The notes below the pieces were generated by a model. The model made no database searches and had not been told where the DNA came from. It saw only the letters and a list, made by a program, of their open reading frames with translations. Below, piece by piece: positions 24,051 through 35,560 of a DNA stretch of 64,000 bases. Every line of letters begins with the position of its first letter. Positions within the stretch are counted from its first letter, which is position 1. The translations under genes and the position numbers were made by a program. Origin of the DNA: Eucalyptus grandis (Eukaryota; Streptophyta; Magnoliopsida; Myrtales; Myrtaceae); NCBI RefSeq assembly GCF_016545825.1, contig NC_052619.1, positions 41,569,682-41,633,681 of the forward strand. The letters run 5' to 3'.

Positions 24051-24420
24051 CTTGTCTCATCATCATATAGTGTGACTTGTCATATACAGAATACTTTCTC
24101 TTTCCGTGCTTGCCCAGTATTTTGTTTTCTAATAGTCTTCAGCTGTATGTTGACAAAAAAAAATTCATTGAAACGAAACTTTTTATCTTCATTTTTCCTT
24201 ATTGTCTTCTTGTTCTGTGAGCAAAACAAAATAATCGAGGGATAACTGTACCCTTTTGTTATTTTCTTTTTGTATGCTTTTTTGCGATAAACTCTCCGAA
24301 ATCTCAATTGAAGCACCATCATCATCTACGATACTTGACAGAAACGTTGAGATGTGTCACAATCTCGCTTTTCAAGCAAGAATATTCTTTTTGAGCAAAT
24401 GACGAATTGAACTAATTTTA

Positions 24421-24655
24421 GGGTATATTTATTTTGTGAAAATTGAATGATTTAGAAAATATTTTTCATAATAATCGCTTGTATCGCTAACAAAACAGAT
24501 TAACGAAAAAAATTATCGTACATGAGAATATTTAGATATAAATTATAATTAGCAGTCAAAACACTTTTCATTGATGAATTATTTCAAGTAACACAAATAA
24601 TTATCTTTTAGAAAATATTTTCAAATAATTTATTTTTCACGAAATAAATGCACCC
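24421..24655. mobile_element. PIF/Harbinger-like MITE, 235 bp
   Basis: Flanked by the 3-bp duplication TTA (24418-24420 and 24656-24658). The ends are inverted repeats: GGGTATATTTATTTTGTGAA against the inverse right end GGGTGCATTTATTTCGTGAA. Paralogous blocks at 31.25 and 35.71 kb lack it and represent the empty site. Confidence 0.85.
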
Positions 24656-25727
24656 TTACTCCAATATACCTTGCACGTTGACCAGTTTCTTCTTCACAAT
24701 GGCTGCTCAGAGCGTCGTAAGATCTATAGTTGATGTTGACCCTTTTCTTCTCCGTTGTTTGGTTCGAGAGAAATGGAGATTGGAACTCAAATAGATGCTA
24801 ATAGCAAGTTGTCATATAAACGACAACATAGAAAATTCTAGGAATACACATCATGACAGCGTGATTGACCCTCTGCTTTGCGTAATCAGCAAAATCCAGC
24901 TAAACAGCGACTGTTTCTTAGACTCATTTACCAAAACCAATCATGTTGATACTTTCGGATCAGACTTTAGACTAATTGTCCGGAATCCGGTCCGCATATA
25001 GACTTCCAACAAGTTCACATAACTATTGCAGCACAGAATGGAAATGCAAGAATGTGACACGCCAAGATAACCCTAGTCGAACAAAAGAGCGTTAGCTATC
25101 GGAGGAAAACTTGAATCGCACGAGTTATGGAAATGCAGTAGCCAATTTGGGGCGGTTAGATAGGATCAAGTCACATTACTAGCTGCCGTCAATGGTGGTT
25201 GCAACATAAAGCATCTAGGACTCGAGGAGCGAATTGGCAAACAACAATACCGATAACGATACGTTTCTTTCTTAGAAAACAACATTAATAGAAGTAATAG
25301 ATCTAAGTCAATGGAACATGACGTGTAATTACTTAATTTTGATTCCCCGTAAGGAAATACTCCGCCCGTCCACCCACCTGACAAAGACTAAGAATTATTA
25401 CATCGTATAGGCCGATTTGCTTACAACCTAGCTCGACTCTTTCAAATACACTCGATTAATTCCACAACTAGTGAAGGTACCAAGAAAACTCAAGATCTTG
25501 ACTTTATACGTGTGAAACCTAGTTGGCTTTTGACTATTACAACCAATACGTATGCAATTGGAAAAGCAAGTTTTGTGTCACTTTCATTGAAAATGGGTTA
25601 AAATCGACAAATACATTATAAATGGTCATCTGAAGACCTCATATACATCGTCATCCCCTGTTTAATAAAGAAAAACCATGTTAGAGCCAAGCCTAGCCTA
25701 TAGCTTTTGCTTTTGGTCGGATTTGTT

Positions 25728-25740
25728 TGGTATCGGAGCC
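25728..25740 (+). other. Primer-binding-site-like sequence
   Basis: TGGTATCGGAGCC differs by one base from TGGTATCAGAGCC, the site complementary to initiator methionine tRNA used by many plant LTR elements. It recurs, more decayed, near 17620, 31735 and 37165 in the duplicated blocks. It suggests an old LTR element in the ancestral block, but no LTR pair is visible. Confidence 0.4.
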
Positions 25741-25949
25741 AAGGCTCTCAAAGTCGAATCTTAAGAGCCCACCACTCATTTGCGGGATTTCCACGTTATT
25801 TCTTTCATATCCATAGGCAATGGATCACATGCTTAAGCGCTCCATTATGAAATTAATTTTTTATGTAACGGGTGGTGTTCCAGAGATAAAACACATATAC
25901 TCTTAGTAGTGAATTTGTGGCCCGGAAGTCTCGACGTAAGGATAGGAAA

Positions 25950-26175
25950 TAGCTCTATGTGAAATGTAAGAGACTCGCTGCGAAGATATATAAAGGTGTT
26001 TTGCAAAGAGTCCCTTACATAGATTTGGAGGTAAGGTCAAACAAAGTTTCACTGTCTTCTCCGTGTCCTTTTCTCTACCGATTATTCTGTTCTCTTGCAC
26101 GGAAGAGTGAGTTTTCCTCCGCCTGCCGCGGGTGACTATTTCCTAACTCAAATGTGTATCGAAATGAAACTTCCC
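25950..26175 (-). pseudogene. CC/NB-ARC linker relic, copy 2
   Basis: The minus strand reads VQENRIIGREKDTEKTVKL, the linker between the coiled coil and the NB-ARC domain of RGA-type resistance proteins (usual form FVR..xVIGREDDK). No P-loop follows: the sequence goes over into the duplicated non-coding block. The upstream coiled coil is also lost beyond about 26175. Confidence 0.65.
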
Positions 26176-26780
26176 ATCACACACAATCCTTTATGTTTAA
26201 CTCAATATAGGAAAACTTATACACAAACTGAGATAAAAGCACAGAGTGAGTGAGTGCAAAATCGAGTGAAGATAAAAGAAATTGAAAAGAGAATCATAAA
26301 GATTAGTTAAGTTTAAGTAAGTTGTAAACTCATTTAATACATATTATTTTGACCTTTGTCATTATAAACCAAGTTATAATCAACTTACTTATAACTAACC
26401 CATGTAACAACTCAACCCATTAATATGGGTTAAAAAATGGATTTGTGACCAATTTTGACATTATTGAAGGCAACGCAAATTGGCACCCACGCTAGCTAGA
26501 TTTTAAAAAAAAAATTACCATCAAGTTCTAATATTTCTTCACGTAAAATTTATTGCAAATCCTGAGCATAATAATCTTAATGCATAGATTGTTTTGTTTA
26601 CTACATTTGTGCAGTAATTGGTCATCTATTGCACACGGAGTTACGCCACCTGAATTTTCATTATGCATAACCTAGTGCACCACGTTTAAGAGATTCATGT
26701 GATTGAATGATCCATTAGACCTATTATGCCAAAAATTGTGATACATTGGATAAAAAACACGTCAAAGTAAATTTGGCTAG
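26176..26780. other. Duplicated spacer, copy of 34.7-35.05 kb
   Basis: From about 26465 the text is colinear with 34705-35055 (shared TGGCACCCAC, CTAGCTAGATT, AATCTTAATGCATAGA, CACCTGAATTTTCATTATG). No coding sequence. It holds the insertion site of the next transposon. Confidence 0.6.
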
Positions 26781-26793
26781 TTTTAATATTAAG

Positions 26794-27323
26794 AAGTGTC
26801 AGATACCCTAAGTGTCAAAACTTGGCATGGGTAGACACTTAAGTGCCAAAATCGAAGAAGAAATGGACACTTAAGTGTCAACAACGAAAATTCCAGTCAC
26901 ACTGCTGACGTGGCAATTCTTTTAATAATAAAAAAAAATCTACGTAGACATCAAGAGTACGTTAAACAACGTCGTTTTTTGCACTTAAGTGATCACTTTT
27001 AACCACGATTGACACTTAAGTGATCACTTACATCATAACTTGACACTTAAGTTATCATTTTTTAATCACAATAGGTACTTAAGTGAACACAGATGACAAC
27101 TTCGTTTTAAGCAAGTATTGCTGAGTAGACATTCCGATGAGACACGTAGACCAAGCTTATTATTAAAATAATGCCACATCGAATTTCTAGCAAGTGTACT
27201 GGAGTTGGCACTTAAGTATCTCAATTTTAAGAAAAGAATGGCACTTAAAGTGTACTTTTTGGAACTTTTGACATTTAAATATCCACCCGTGTCAAGTTTT
27301 GGTATTGTAATGTAACTTAACCT
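26794..27323. mobile_element. Mutator-like foldback with CACTTAAGTG motifs
   Basis: Flanked by AATATTAAG (26785-26793 and 27324-27332), a 9-bp duplication. The two ends are long, imperfect inverted repeats. The 10-bp palindrome CACTTAAGTG occurs exactly at 26836, 26868, 26982 and 27013, with several near copies. The paralogous segment at 35055-35070 lacks the element and shows the empty site. No transposase. Confidence 0.85.
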
Positions 27324-27332
27324 AATATTAAG

Positions 27333-27720
27333 TATTTCTAGAACATGAATGAGTTATTCAAACAAATCGGATGATTCCTAAGTGGAATAGAAAATCGGAC
27401 CAAAAGCGAGAGTCACAGGGCCAATTCTCAGTTCTGAACGGAGAAGTGACCCATCTAGAATTGATCATCCCCGGATGCCACCCCTCCGATCTCTCTCTCT
27501 CTGCATATTTTCCTTTTTAATTTGAAGTATTTCTTTTAACATTTGCCAACCCTTTTTTGATGTGATGCTACATAGGATAGAAAAATTAGTAAAAATGTTT
27601 GCCACGTAAACAATGACTCTAAGGAAGCCAATATAAGCGTCAATACAATCGAACAAGAGTTCCTTGTGTTCATCCATGATTGAATACCCTATTCAGATTG
27701 AGGTTCGTAGCTAATTCACG
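27333..27720. other. Spacer
   Basis: No gene recognised. A short minus-strand frame (27465-27677) has no known domain and no paralogue in the window. Confidence 0.3.
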
Positions 27721-27836
27721 ACCAAATGAGGTCTGACGTGGTCAAGCTTGACTAGCGTGGCTAGGTTGATGACCTATCCCGGCTGGCATGTGGCTAGGAC
27801 TAGCCAAGCGTAAAGCAGAGCTGATCGGGCTCGAAG

Positions 27837-28483
27837 TGTGACGACCTAGACCCGAGGTAGTACGGAGGAACGGACTAAGATTGCCTCGGCAGTACGTGGG
27901 CGAGGAGAGTGTGACGGCCCAAGTGGTGGTGTGTAGGGAGGAGGGATGGCGATGCGTCCGTGCCTTGGTTCCCGAACGTGCGTAAGGAAAGGGTCCCTCT
28001 CTTGTCCTACATTGCCTAGGGAGGGAGTCTTGGGCTAGCTTATAAGACAATCGGCCCTCTAACTGTACACACGCGTTCTAAGGGAAAAGACCGTTGCTGG
28101 GATGGAGATGCGTCCTCACCAGTGCGGGTGACCCATAAGAAACAAAAACCTTGAGGGAGGCTGCACGACTTTGTGGGTAGTATGGGCTACCCTGATAAGA
28201 ACAAAACCATGAGGACTTAGTGTCCAAGAGGTGCATCCTCGCCAATGCGGGTGACCCATAAGAAACAAAAACCTTGAGGGAGGCTACACGACTCTGATGA
28301 GGCGTATGTACCTATAAAGGAAAATACATTGGCTTGGGAGAGGGATGGTGATGAGTTCGCACCTCTGCCTCTGCAATACGCGTTTTTTTGGGATAGTATG
28401 GGCTGCCCTAATAAGAACAAAACCGTGAGAACTTAGTGTCTAAAGTGGACAATATATGTACAATGGAGACCCAGGGTGTTACA
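27837..28483 (+). mobile_element. Solo LTR, 647 bp, nested
   Basis: Starts TGTGACG and ends GTGTTACA. Flanks are CGAAG (27832-27836) and CAAAG (28484-28488), a 5-bp target duplication with one CG-to-CA change. The interior has a TATA-like CTTATAAGAC near 28040 and two near-identical tandem blocks (about 28116-28172 and 28236-28292). No internal genes, so it is a solo LTR left by recombination. Confidence 0.75.
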
Positions 28484-28790
28484 CAAAGTCAGGCTGACCA
28501 AGCTCAGGGTTGGTTGACCAAGATTAGAAGCAGCTCACGGCCTAGTACAGAGCCAGGTTCATGGCTTGGCTAATCAAGCTCAGTATTAGATCCATGGTCG
28601 GATTGACCAGGCTCACGATTGGATCCGTGGGTGATCCATGATCTTTCGCAACAATCCATGGTCAGTTTGTGACCGATCCATGTTTGAGCATAGCCAATCC
28701 ATGGTTGACCCTCGATTGTCATAGTTGCATATGATTGATTGATCCACGACCAATAGACCATTGCACGGAATTAGTCATGACGGATCCATC
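28484..28790. repeat. Degenerate minisatellite
   Basis: Repeated variants of TTGACCAAGCTCA, GATCCATGG and CCAATCCATGG with a loose period of about 25-35 bp. It continues the text left of the solo LTR, which it once adjoined. Confidence 0.55.
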
Positions 28791-29569
28791 GGCCCATGGC
28801 AATCCCTATTATCGGCATACCTATCCCTTTGCCATCTCTCATGATCGAGACAAGGGCCAAAATTGTAGATGTCATAGCTTGTTATGCCACAATGTCATAT
28901 CATCAATTCCATGTAATTTAGTGATTGCATGTCTAGGTTGATTTAATATAGAATGCATATGGTGGAATAGAATGAGTTAATCTTTGTCTATCGTTAGAAC
29001 TAGGTCATAATTTTGATATAATATTGCAATCCATGCATTACAAATAGGTTAGTTTTTCTTTTAAGATAAATAGAAAACCCAAAGAAAAAACTAATTAGTT
29101 TGCGTAGATCAAAGTTCTTTCTTTCTAGCAATTAATTTATTTATTACTTTTGATTATTAGTTGTTATTTCATTGATTGTGCGGACCCACATGATCACCCA
29201 TTGCATGATAGTGAATAAGTTAAAATTAATTTAAACTGCTTAACAAAATATTTTCAAGGATAAAAAGAAAATATACTTAAAGGATGTTAGAGTAATATGG
29301 CGTAATCAAATCCTTGAATCCATTAAATCTCTAGTTCGTAAAAGTATTCTCCAACCCTTTATTTGGATTTCTAATTGACTCACTTAAAAACTGATTAGTT
29401 GCGACAAAAAAGCAAAAAAATAAAATAAAAAAATTGATCGTGCATGTTAAGGACTTGAATCTAAATAGCAAAATTGGTATGAGTTTGAAAGAGTCCAGAT
29501 TAGGTGAAAGTTTAGTAACTCATTAACCAAACTTTACATGGTTCCACTTGAATGGAAGGTCACAAGATA

Positions 29570-29997
29570 AGTCCCCATGAATACTTATTTGATAATTTTG
29601 ACCCATGAAAAACATGTTGGATCAATATAAGATTGTGTGGATATTTCGAACACTTTGTTTAGCACCTTGCCCAAATTGAACACATTGTAGGCCCGTTCAT
29701 CACTTGGATGATAATTTTGGATCCGTGAAATAGGGCGGACGCTATATTTGGTTTTTTCGTTTTGGACGAATATGATGTTAAGTTATTCGGATTTGGCCTG
29801 CCAAAGCACGATTGCACTACCTAACCTTCCCCTCACTAAACAAGTAACATATCCTTGGTGACGTGATTGATGTGGGATAATTCATCATAAACGCGAATTT
29901 TGAAAGGCTCACTGTTCATCGGCCAGCTTCTCCACGTGTCACTATATGTGAAATGACTGTCATATAAGAATGCTTTTTCTCTAGTTTTCAGTGGACT
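29570..29997 (-). promoter_or_regulatory. Orphan NPF upstream region
   Basis: Matches the distal upstream sequence of the NPF genes (CCATGAATACT, GAACACATTGTAGGCCCGTT, CATCACTTGG, GATTTGGCCTGCCAAAGCAC). No NPF promoter core or exon follows: on the downstream side it is broken by the LTR-like relic. Confidence 0.65.
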
Positions 29998-30006
29998 TGT
30001 CAAAAA

Positions 30007-30992
30007 TGAGTTTTAAACCCATATATGACCAATTTAAAAAATAAATGGGTCACTTAAATCTTGAAGAGTCTACTTAAATAAGTTTAAAAACTAAAAGCCG
30101 AAACCAAATGGGTCTAAATGGATTGGACTTAGAATCCATTTCTAACCCAAGGCTCACACACTCACTCTTTAGCCTTACAAGAATATTTTTAATAAAAATT
30201 GAAATTATAATAATTTTTTTATATTTCCTTTTTCATTTCTTTCTTCTTCTTTTTTTTACCTTTCTTCTTCCATCTTCCTTAGCCAGTAGTCGGTACAACA
30301 ACGGCTAGTGACTGGCTAGGCAAGGGATGAGCTTGTTGGAGGCCGGCGAAGCTCGAGCTCACCAGCCTCAAGTGAGACTTGAGGTTGTTGATGTTTGGTG
30401 AGGCTCGAGCCTCATCGATCTTGGCCTTAGGCAAGCTCTAGCTCACTGATCCGGCGTGGCTTGGCTTGCCGGAATCAAGCGAGCTCAAGGTCGCCTATGG
30501 CCAAGATCGTCGCCATCGTCGTGACTAGCGACCGAAGAAGGAAACATAAAAGAATTTTAAAAAATTAAAATGAGTGCACGAAGGAAAATTTAATCATATT
30601 GAAATATTTTCTAATTTATTTTTACATTTTAGGAAAAAATTTAAAAAAAAATATTGTAATTTTCTAGAAAAATGACCTCTTGACAAAAAAATTTCTAAGA
30701 AATAAACAAAGGGTTATTTAAAAAAATTATAAAACTTGTCTACTAGATTTGTATTACATGAAAAGTGTCTTACCAATACCATTAAAATAAAAAAAACATA
30801 AGAAATAAGCTTTTTTTAACTTTAGTTCAAAGAATCATATATGGGTTGACAATGGTTTGGCTCGGTATGAATAAAAAAAATTTGCATTACAATAAATTGG
30901 TCATAAACGGGTAAAATAAGTTGATTTGCGTCCAACTATTTATGACCCGACCCAAACTCGATCCGATAGGTCTATTTTTTAGTAATATGCCA
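30007..30992. mobile_element. Mutator-like element with a GC-rich core
   Basis: Interrupts sequence that is continuous in the paralogue at 35.45-35.5 kb (..TTTGACAAAAAAAATTCACTC..). Candidate target duplications are TGTCAAAAA (29998-30006) and TGACAAATA (30993-31001), matching at 7 of 9. Subterminal parts share ATATATG..ACC / GACCAATTTA motifs in inverse. The core (30300-30540) is GC-rich with GGCGAGCTC-like motifs. No transposase. Confidence 0.55.
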
Positions 30993-31004
30993 TGACAAAT
31001 ATTA

Positions 31005-31985
31005 ATTGAAATGAAGTTATTTTTCTTCTATATTATTTATTTTTTTATCTTCTTGTTCCGTGAGGGGAAAAGAACACATAATAGATAAATCTACCCATTT
31101 TTGTTATTTTCTTTTTTATGCTTTTTTGCAATAATCTCTCTGAAATCCGAATCAAAACACAGTAAACCCTCTATGACTTCATGACAGCAGCGTTGAGTAA
31201 GCGTGACGATCTCTCTTTTCGAGCACGAGCGTAACTTTTCGAGCAAAGGACGAATACAAACCAAAATATGTAGTCCCATATCCAATCAGGCGTCGTTGAC
31301 CAAACTTTTCTTCTTCACACAGGGCTGTTCCGAGAGCTGGAGATACTCAGTTGATGTTGACCCTTTTCTTCTCCGTGGTTTGGTTTGAGAAAAAATGGGG
31401 ATTGGAACTCAATTATATGCAAATGGCAAGTTGCCATATAGATGACAATATAGAATATTTTAGGAATACATCATGACAGCGCGATTGGCCCTCTGCTTTT
31501 GACGTAATCGGAAAAATTCAGCTAAACAGGGACAGCCTCTTGGGTTCATTCGACCGAAAGCCTAGATGTCTTTTGACTATTGTCACTAACATGTACGCTA
31601 TCGCAAGTCAACATCTCACTTTCTAGATGGTCATCAAAAGACCTCGCATATATCATCACCCCTTAGACTATAAAAGAAAAATCATTTTAGAGCCAAGCCA
31701 AGCCCAGCCTACAGCTTTTGCTTTATGGGTCAGACTTGGTTGGCTCGGAACCAAGGGTCTCAAAGTCGAATTTCTTGGACCATCCCTCATTCGTGCGATT
31801 TCTTCTCATTAAAGTGCTATCCATATGCATCGGATTCACATGCTTGATTGCTCCATCATTGAATCAACCTTTATGTGTGGGTAGTGTTAAGGAACAAAAT
31901 ACATAACTTTTGGTAGTGAATTTGTGGCCCCGAATCCTCGAAGTAAAGGAAATAGCTCAATGTGAAACGGAGGAGATTCGTTCAA
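31005..31985. repeat. Duplicated non-coding block, copy 3
   Basis: Third copy of the 16.2-17.9 kb block, shortened by a deletion of about 600 bp near 31555. Shared marks are TTCGAGCACGAGCG, TGACAGCGCGATTG and AATCATTTTAGAGCC. Confidence 0.7.
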
Positions 31986-31989
31986 ACAG

Positions 31990-32345
31990 TTCGCTCACAA
32001 GGCATTTAGGGGTGTTTTGCAAAGAGACCCTCTCATAGATTTGGAGGTGGATCAAAATAAGATTCGACGGTCTCCTCCTTATCCTCTTCTCCACCAATTA
32101 CGTTATTCTCGCACACGAAAGAGTAAGTTTCCTCCTCCTGAAGGCTGCTATTTCCTCATTGAAATTTGCATCTAGATGAAACTTCCTATGACCTGCAATC
32201 CTTTCTATTTTCTCCCTAAGTCCCTTGATCTTATCACCCACTTTAACGCTACGCACGAGCTAATTTCATCGCTGTGTTGTCGCCGGTCGTGTCTCTTTGC
32301 CTCAGCTCTCGAATGGAGATTTAAGTGGTGATGCCAAGACAAATT
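31990..32345 (-). pseudogene. CC-NBS relic, copy 3
   Basis: The minus strand matches the end of the Rx coiled coil and the linker (text GGAAGTTTCATCTAGATGC on the minus strand; compare 52928-52948). Its frame is broken. The first codons of the same gene appear 0.5 kb upstream at 32880-33000. Confidence 0.55.
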
Positions 32346-32869
32346 TTCCCTCGGATCGATGATCTAAAGGCACAACGTACACTCATACACAAATAGTTAA
32401 CTCCAATCACAGTATGTATATCGACACCAACTCCAAGGATGGGCAAAACTACCTTAGGTGAAATTTTTGAGCTGAGCTCGAACGTACGATTGCACTAATG
32501 CATGTATTTCTGTTAATAAAAGTTTTGAAAAAAAATTATATCACGAAAAACCTCAAGCTAGTATACTTAAAATAAATTACCCCAAACTAATTTTCAAGTC
32601 ACTAGATTTCACAAACTAGTATACTCGTGACATATGTATCCTCCGTTAACTTCTATTAAATTTTACTATAAAATTGCTGAGTTGGATTACATAAGACAAT
32701 AACTTAATTGACATGATAAGTCCGCATAGAAATCTATATTAGTTTTTAGTAAATTTACTATAAATGTACTAGTTTGGGGTTTTTGATGACCTAAAAATTA
32801 CTTTTAGGTAAATTCATTACAACAATATCAATTTTGTTTCTTATGATATTAACCCCCCAAAAAATTACA

Positions 32870-33005
32870 AGAGACCTTCCTTAATAGTCCAAAGCTTATC
32901 ACTCGTGCCAGAGCAGTTGCATCTTTTGATAGGTAATGGAACCGGTTGGCTTCAATATTTCATTGGTGAGGCTAAAAAGCACTAGTTCTTCGTAGGGACA
33001 GAAAT
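32870..33005 (-). pseudogene. CC-NBS-LRR start relic, copy 3
   Basis: Close relative of 20875-21000 (CAGTTGCATCTTTTGATAGGT..AGCACTAGTTCTTC). It represents the N-terminal codons of an RGA gene on the minus strand. No open frame. Confidence 0.45.
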
Positions 33006-33579
33006 TAAACAGTGCGCCATATGAACATGTACAAAACATCGATTTTTTTCATGTTTTTTTTTTTTAAATCTAAAAAATATTGTTATCATGATATCATAAA
33101 CATATAAAATTTGCATGCAAAAATATACATTCTTTTATCTCGATATTTTTAAGGAAATTACAGCGTATGACACTTGAATTTTGTTTTTACCTCGTACTCT
33201 CTGATTATGTACCAAAAGAAATTATATAAAATGAATATGAGATGAAGTAATTATACTGGCCAAGTCTGGAACATTAGGTCATAATTGACACCTTACATAT
33301 TTAAAAGGCTAAAAATGTATGAAATGAGAAAAAAATATGAAAATTTAATAATTTATACCTAAACACAAAAATGTTATAACTGTTTTTTTTTTTTTTTTTT
33401 TGCTTGTATCTTCTATAATGATAGCTAAGGTTTTTCATCTTCCCAACCAAAAGCAAAGACCTAAGGAATTCTTGAATTGGATTATATCTGGGTCCCGAAA
33501 CAATTATTTAAATGAAAAGCATGGAACGTGCGCAATCTTTTACCAACTTGCACCATTTTTTGTTTGTCACCTCTCTTTC

Positions 33580-34400
33580 AAAGCTGAACACCCAACAATT
33601 CTCAATTTCTACAAGGAGATGAGGCGACGCATCCCAATAGGCAAACACATTAGATTTGAGCAACCAATAATTTGAAACTATTGGATTAAAGAGAAATTGG
33701 CAATCCATTTCGGCTAATTGGTCAGATTCTCACAGAGTGCAATTTATATCGAGAAATTGCACAGTGATGACACGTTGAATCCCCCTCGAGTAATGCCACC
33801 AATTCTGAAGGTTCATTAATTCTAAGAGCACAGAATTTCATGAGGGATCTGCACTGAATTCCATGCTCATCATCGTGTCTCCACAAGTCGAGTTCTTTCC
33901 AAGTCCATATATCGAGGTGCCGGAGTGAGGTTAGGTCTACATGTCACGAGAGAGATTCCTTAGTTAATCACAATAGTAGAGGTGCATGAACTCAATATTA
34001 CCGAGGAATAGAAGTAGTGTCTCGAGCATCGAGTGTTCCCAATCCACCCCACCAAAGAAATGTAGATTCTTTAATTTAATGAGGGACGAATATGCAAATT
34101 AGTATTGCCTCTTATAGACAATTCGGCCATCAATTGTTGTTCCAACAACTTTGTGCTAACTCCACATAATCTAAAGTATTCTATCCCGAGGAAAAATGGC
34201 ATGGAATTCAAGTGGGGACAACCCGTATTTGCATGGACTAAAATTTCGAAAATGGTGATAGTGAATCGATCGTTGATTACCGTGATATGCTACCCCCAGT
34301 TGTCATCCTCCCCGCCATACGTTGCAACAGTTGAGGAGTTACTTACATTAAATATGAGTATTAAACCCGTCACAACGTGTCTAATTATATTGTGCTAAAA
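33580..34400 (-). pseudogene. NBS-LRR LRR/tail relic, copy 3
   Basis: Aligns with 50815-51530 of the better NBS-LRR pseudogene: AACACCCAACAATTCTCAAT, AGATTCTCACAG, ATGCTCATC and CGAGTTCTT are shared. Minus-strand translation gives short LRR-like pieces with stops in every frame. The part 34275-34355 is repeated at 35092-35175. Confidence 0.6.
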
Positions 34401-35180
34401 CAAATGAAACGTTAACGCATCAACTTAAATGTGTTAATTTGTATTTAAATAGGTTAAACAGGTCAACTCTCCTAAGCCAAAATTTTAATCTCATCATACC
34501 TGTTTATGATATCAACTCATTTTCCTAGGATTTAAATCTGCTTAATTGCGTATCATGTCATGTCATGTAAAAGGATCCTACTGAGAGAGAGAGACTTTGT
34601 TTAAGTGAGTGAGTGAGTGAGGTTGAGATATAGTTAGTTATAAAATTTCTCTTCCCATGCTCACTATTACGATAATGACATGTACGTTTTGTTTAAAGGA
34701 ACATGTCACGGTGCCAAGCCTGAACACAACACAAAGTGGCACCCACACTAGCTAGATTAAAAAATTTAGAAAAACTAATGCCATCACCTTTCCAATATTT
34801 CGTCACGTAAAATTGCTTGCAAATCCTGAGCATGCTAATCTTAATGCATAGACTGGTTGTTTTCTACATTGTGCAGATAATGGGTCATCTATTGCCCTCG
34901 GAGCTGTGCCACCTGAATTTTCATTATGCATAGATTAGCACACCACGTTTAAGAAAAAAATGTGCTTGAATGATCTATTAAATTATCTAACCGGAAACAG
35001 CGATTCATTGGATAAAACAACGCGTCAAAGTGAATTTAGCCAGTTTTAATAAATATTTAAGCATTTATAAATTAGACACGTTGACAATAATCGATTATTG
35101 TGATCTGCTACCCCAGTTGTCTTCCTCCCCGCCATACCTTGTAACCGTTGAGGAGTTATTTACGTTGAATTTTCATTATG
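34400..35180. other. Duplicated spacer with empty transposon site
   Basis: 34705-35055 matches 26465-26790. At about 35055-35070 the text AATATTTAAGCATTT shows the site without the transposon found at 26794. An 80-bp piece of LRR sequence recurs at 35092-35175. No genes. Confidence 0.6.
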
Positions 35181-35184
35181 CATA

Positions 35185-35560
35185 GATGGGTATGTTGTAA
35201 AGTTATAGGGACTTGGCCTGCCAAGGCACAATTGCACGACAAAACTTTTTGACAAGTCTAGTGATAACTCTTCGAACTAAAAAAGTATTTTATCTTGATC
35301 ACACAACCGATGTGGCTTAATTAGCTAATTATATTACGAGTGCTATATGCATCCCAATCAATTTTTCTACTTGAATTTTGAAAAGCTCGCATTTTATTGG
35401 CCAACTTCTCCATGTGTCATCATAAGTGATACAACTGTCGTGTACGAAATGCTTTTTCTATAGTTTTCAGCTGTGTGCTTTGACAAAAAAAATTCACTCA
35501 AACGAAGCTATTTTTCTTCTGTATCTATTAATTTTATCTTCTTTGTTCTGTGAGCAAAAC
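35185..35560 (-). promoter_or_regulatory. Orphan NPF upstream region
   Basis: Matches the NPF distal upstream sequence (GACTTGGCCTGCCAAGGCAC, CACAACCGATGTGGC, CAACTTCTCCATGTGTC). On the downstream side it is cut by the 80-bp LRR duplicate. It runs without a gap into the duplicated block to the right. Confidence 0.65.

Larger units (their letters stand above)
24050..25950. repeat. Duplicated non-coding block, copy 2
   Basis: Second copy of the block seen at 16.2-17.9 kb, here carrying an extra MITE at 24421-24655. A 31-codon frame starting with ATG near 24698 is not kept in the other copies. The block ends with a retroelement-like primer site (25728-25740) and a CC-NBS relic. Confidence 0.7.
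27720..29565 (+). mobile_element. LTR-like gypsy relic, copy 2
   Basis: Its right part (29110-29560) aligns with copy 1 at 14830-15310. The left part is a degenerate minisatellite built on TTGACCAAGCTCA and ATCCATGGTC motifs (27720-27836 and 28484-28790), broken by a solo LTR. It is inserted in an NPF upstream region, which resumes near 29570. No protein domain is readable. Confidence 0.45.

Noticed and set aside
24698..24793. Short plus-strand frame beginning with an ATG in the duplicated block
   Set aside because: The copies at 16.56, 31.32 and 35.78 kb do not keep the start or the frame.
28116..28292. Repeat-spacer pattern resembling a CRISPR array
   Set aside because: Only two units of about 55 bp, inside a solo LTR of a plant nuclear genome.
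12523..29565. The two LTR-like relics as the 5' and 3' LTR of one 17-kb element
   Set aside because: The sequence between them holds NBS-LRR and NPF relics and no gag or pol, so they are more likely separate insertions or duplicates.
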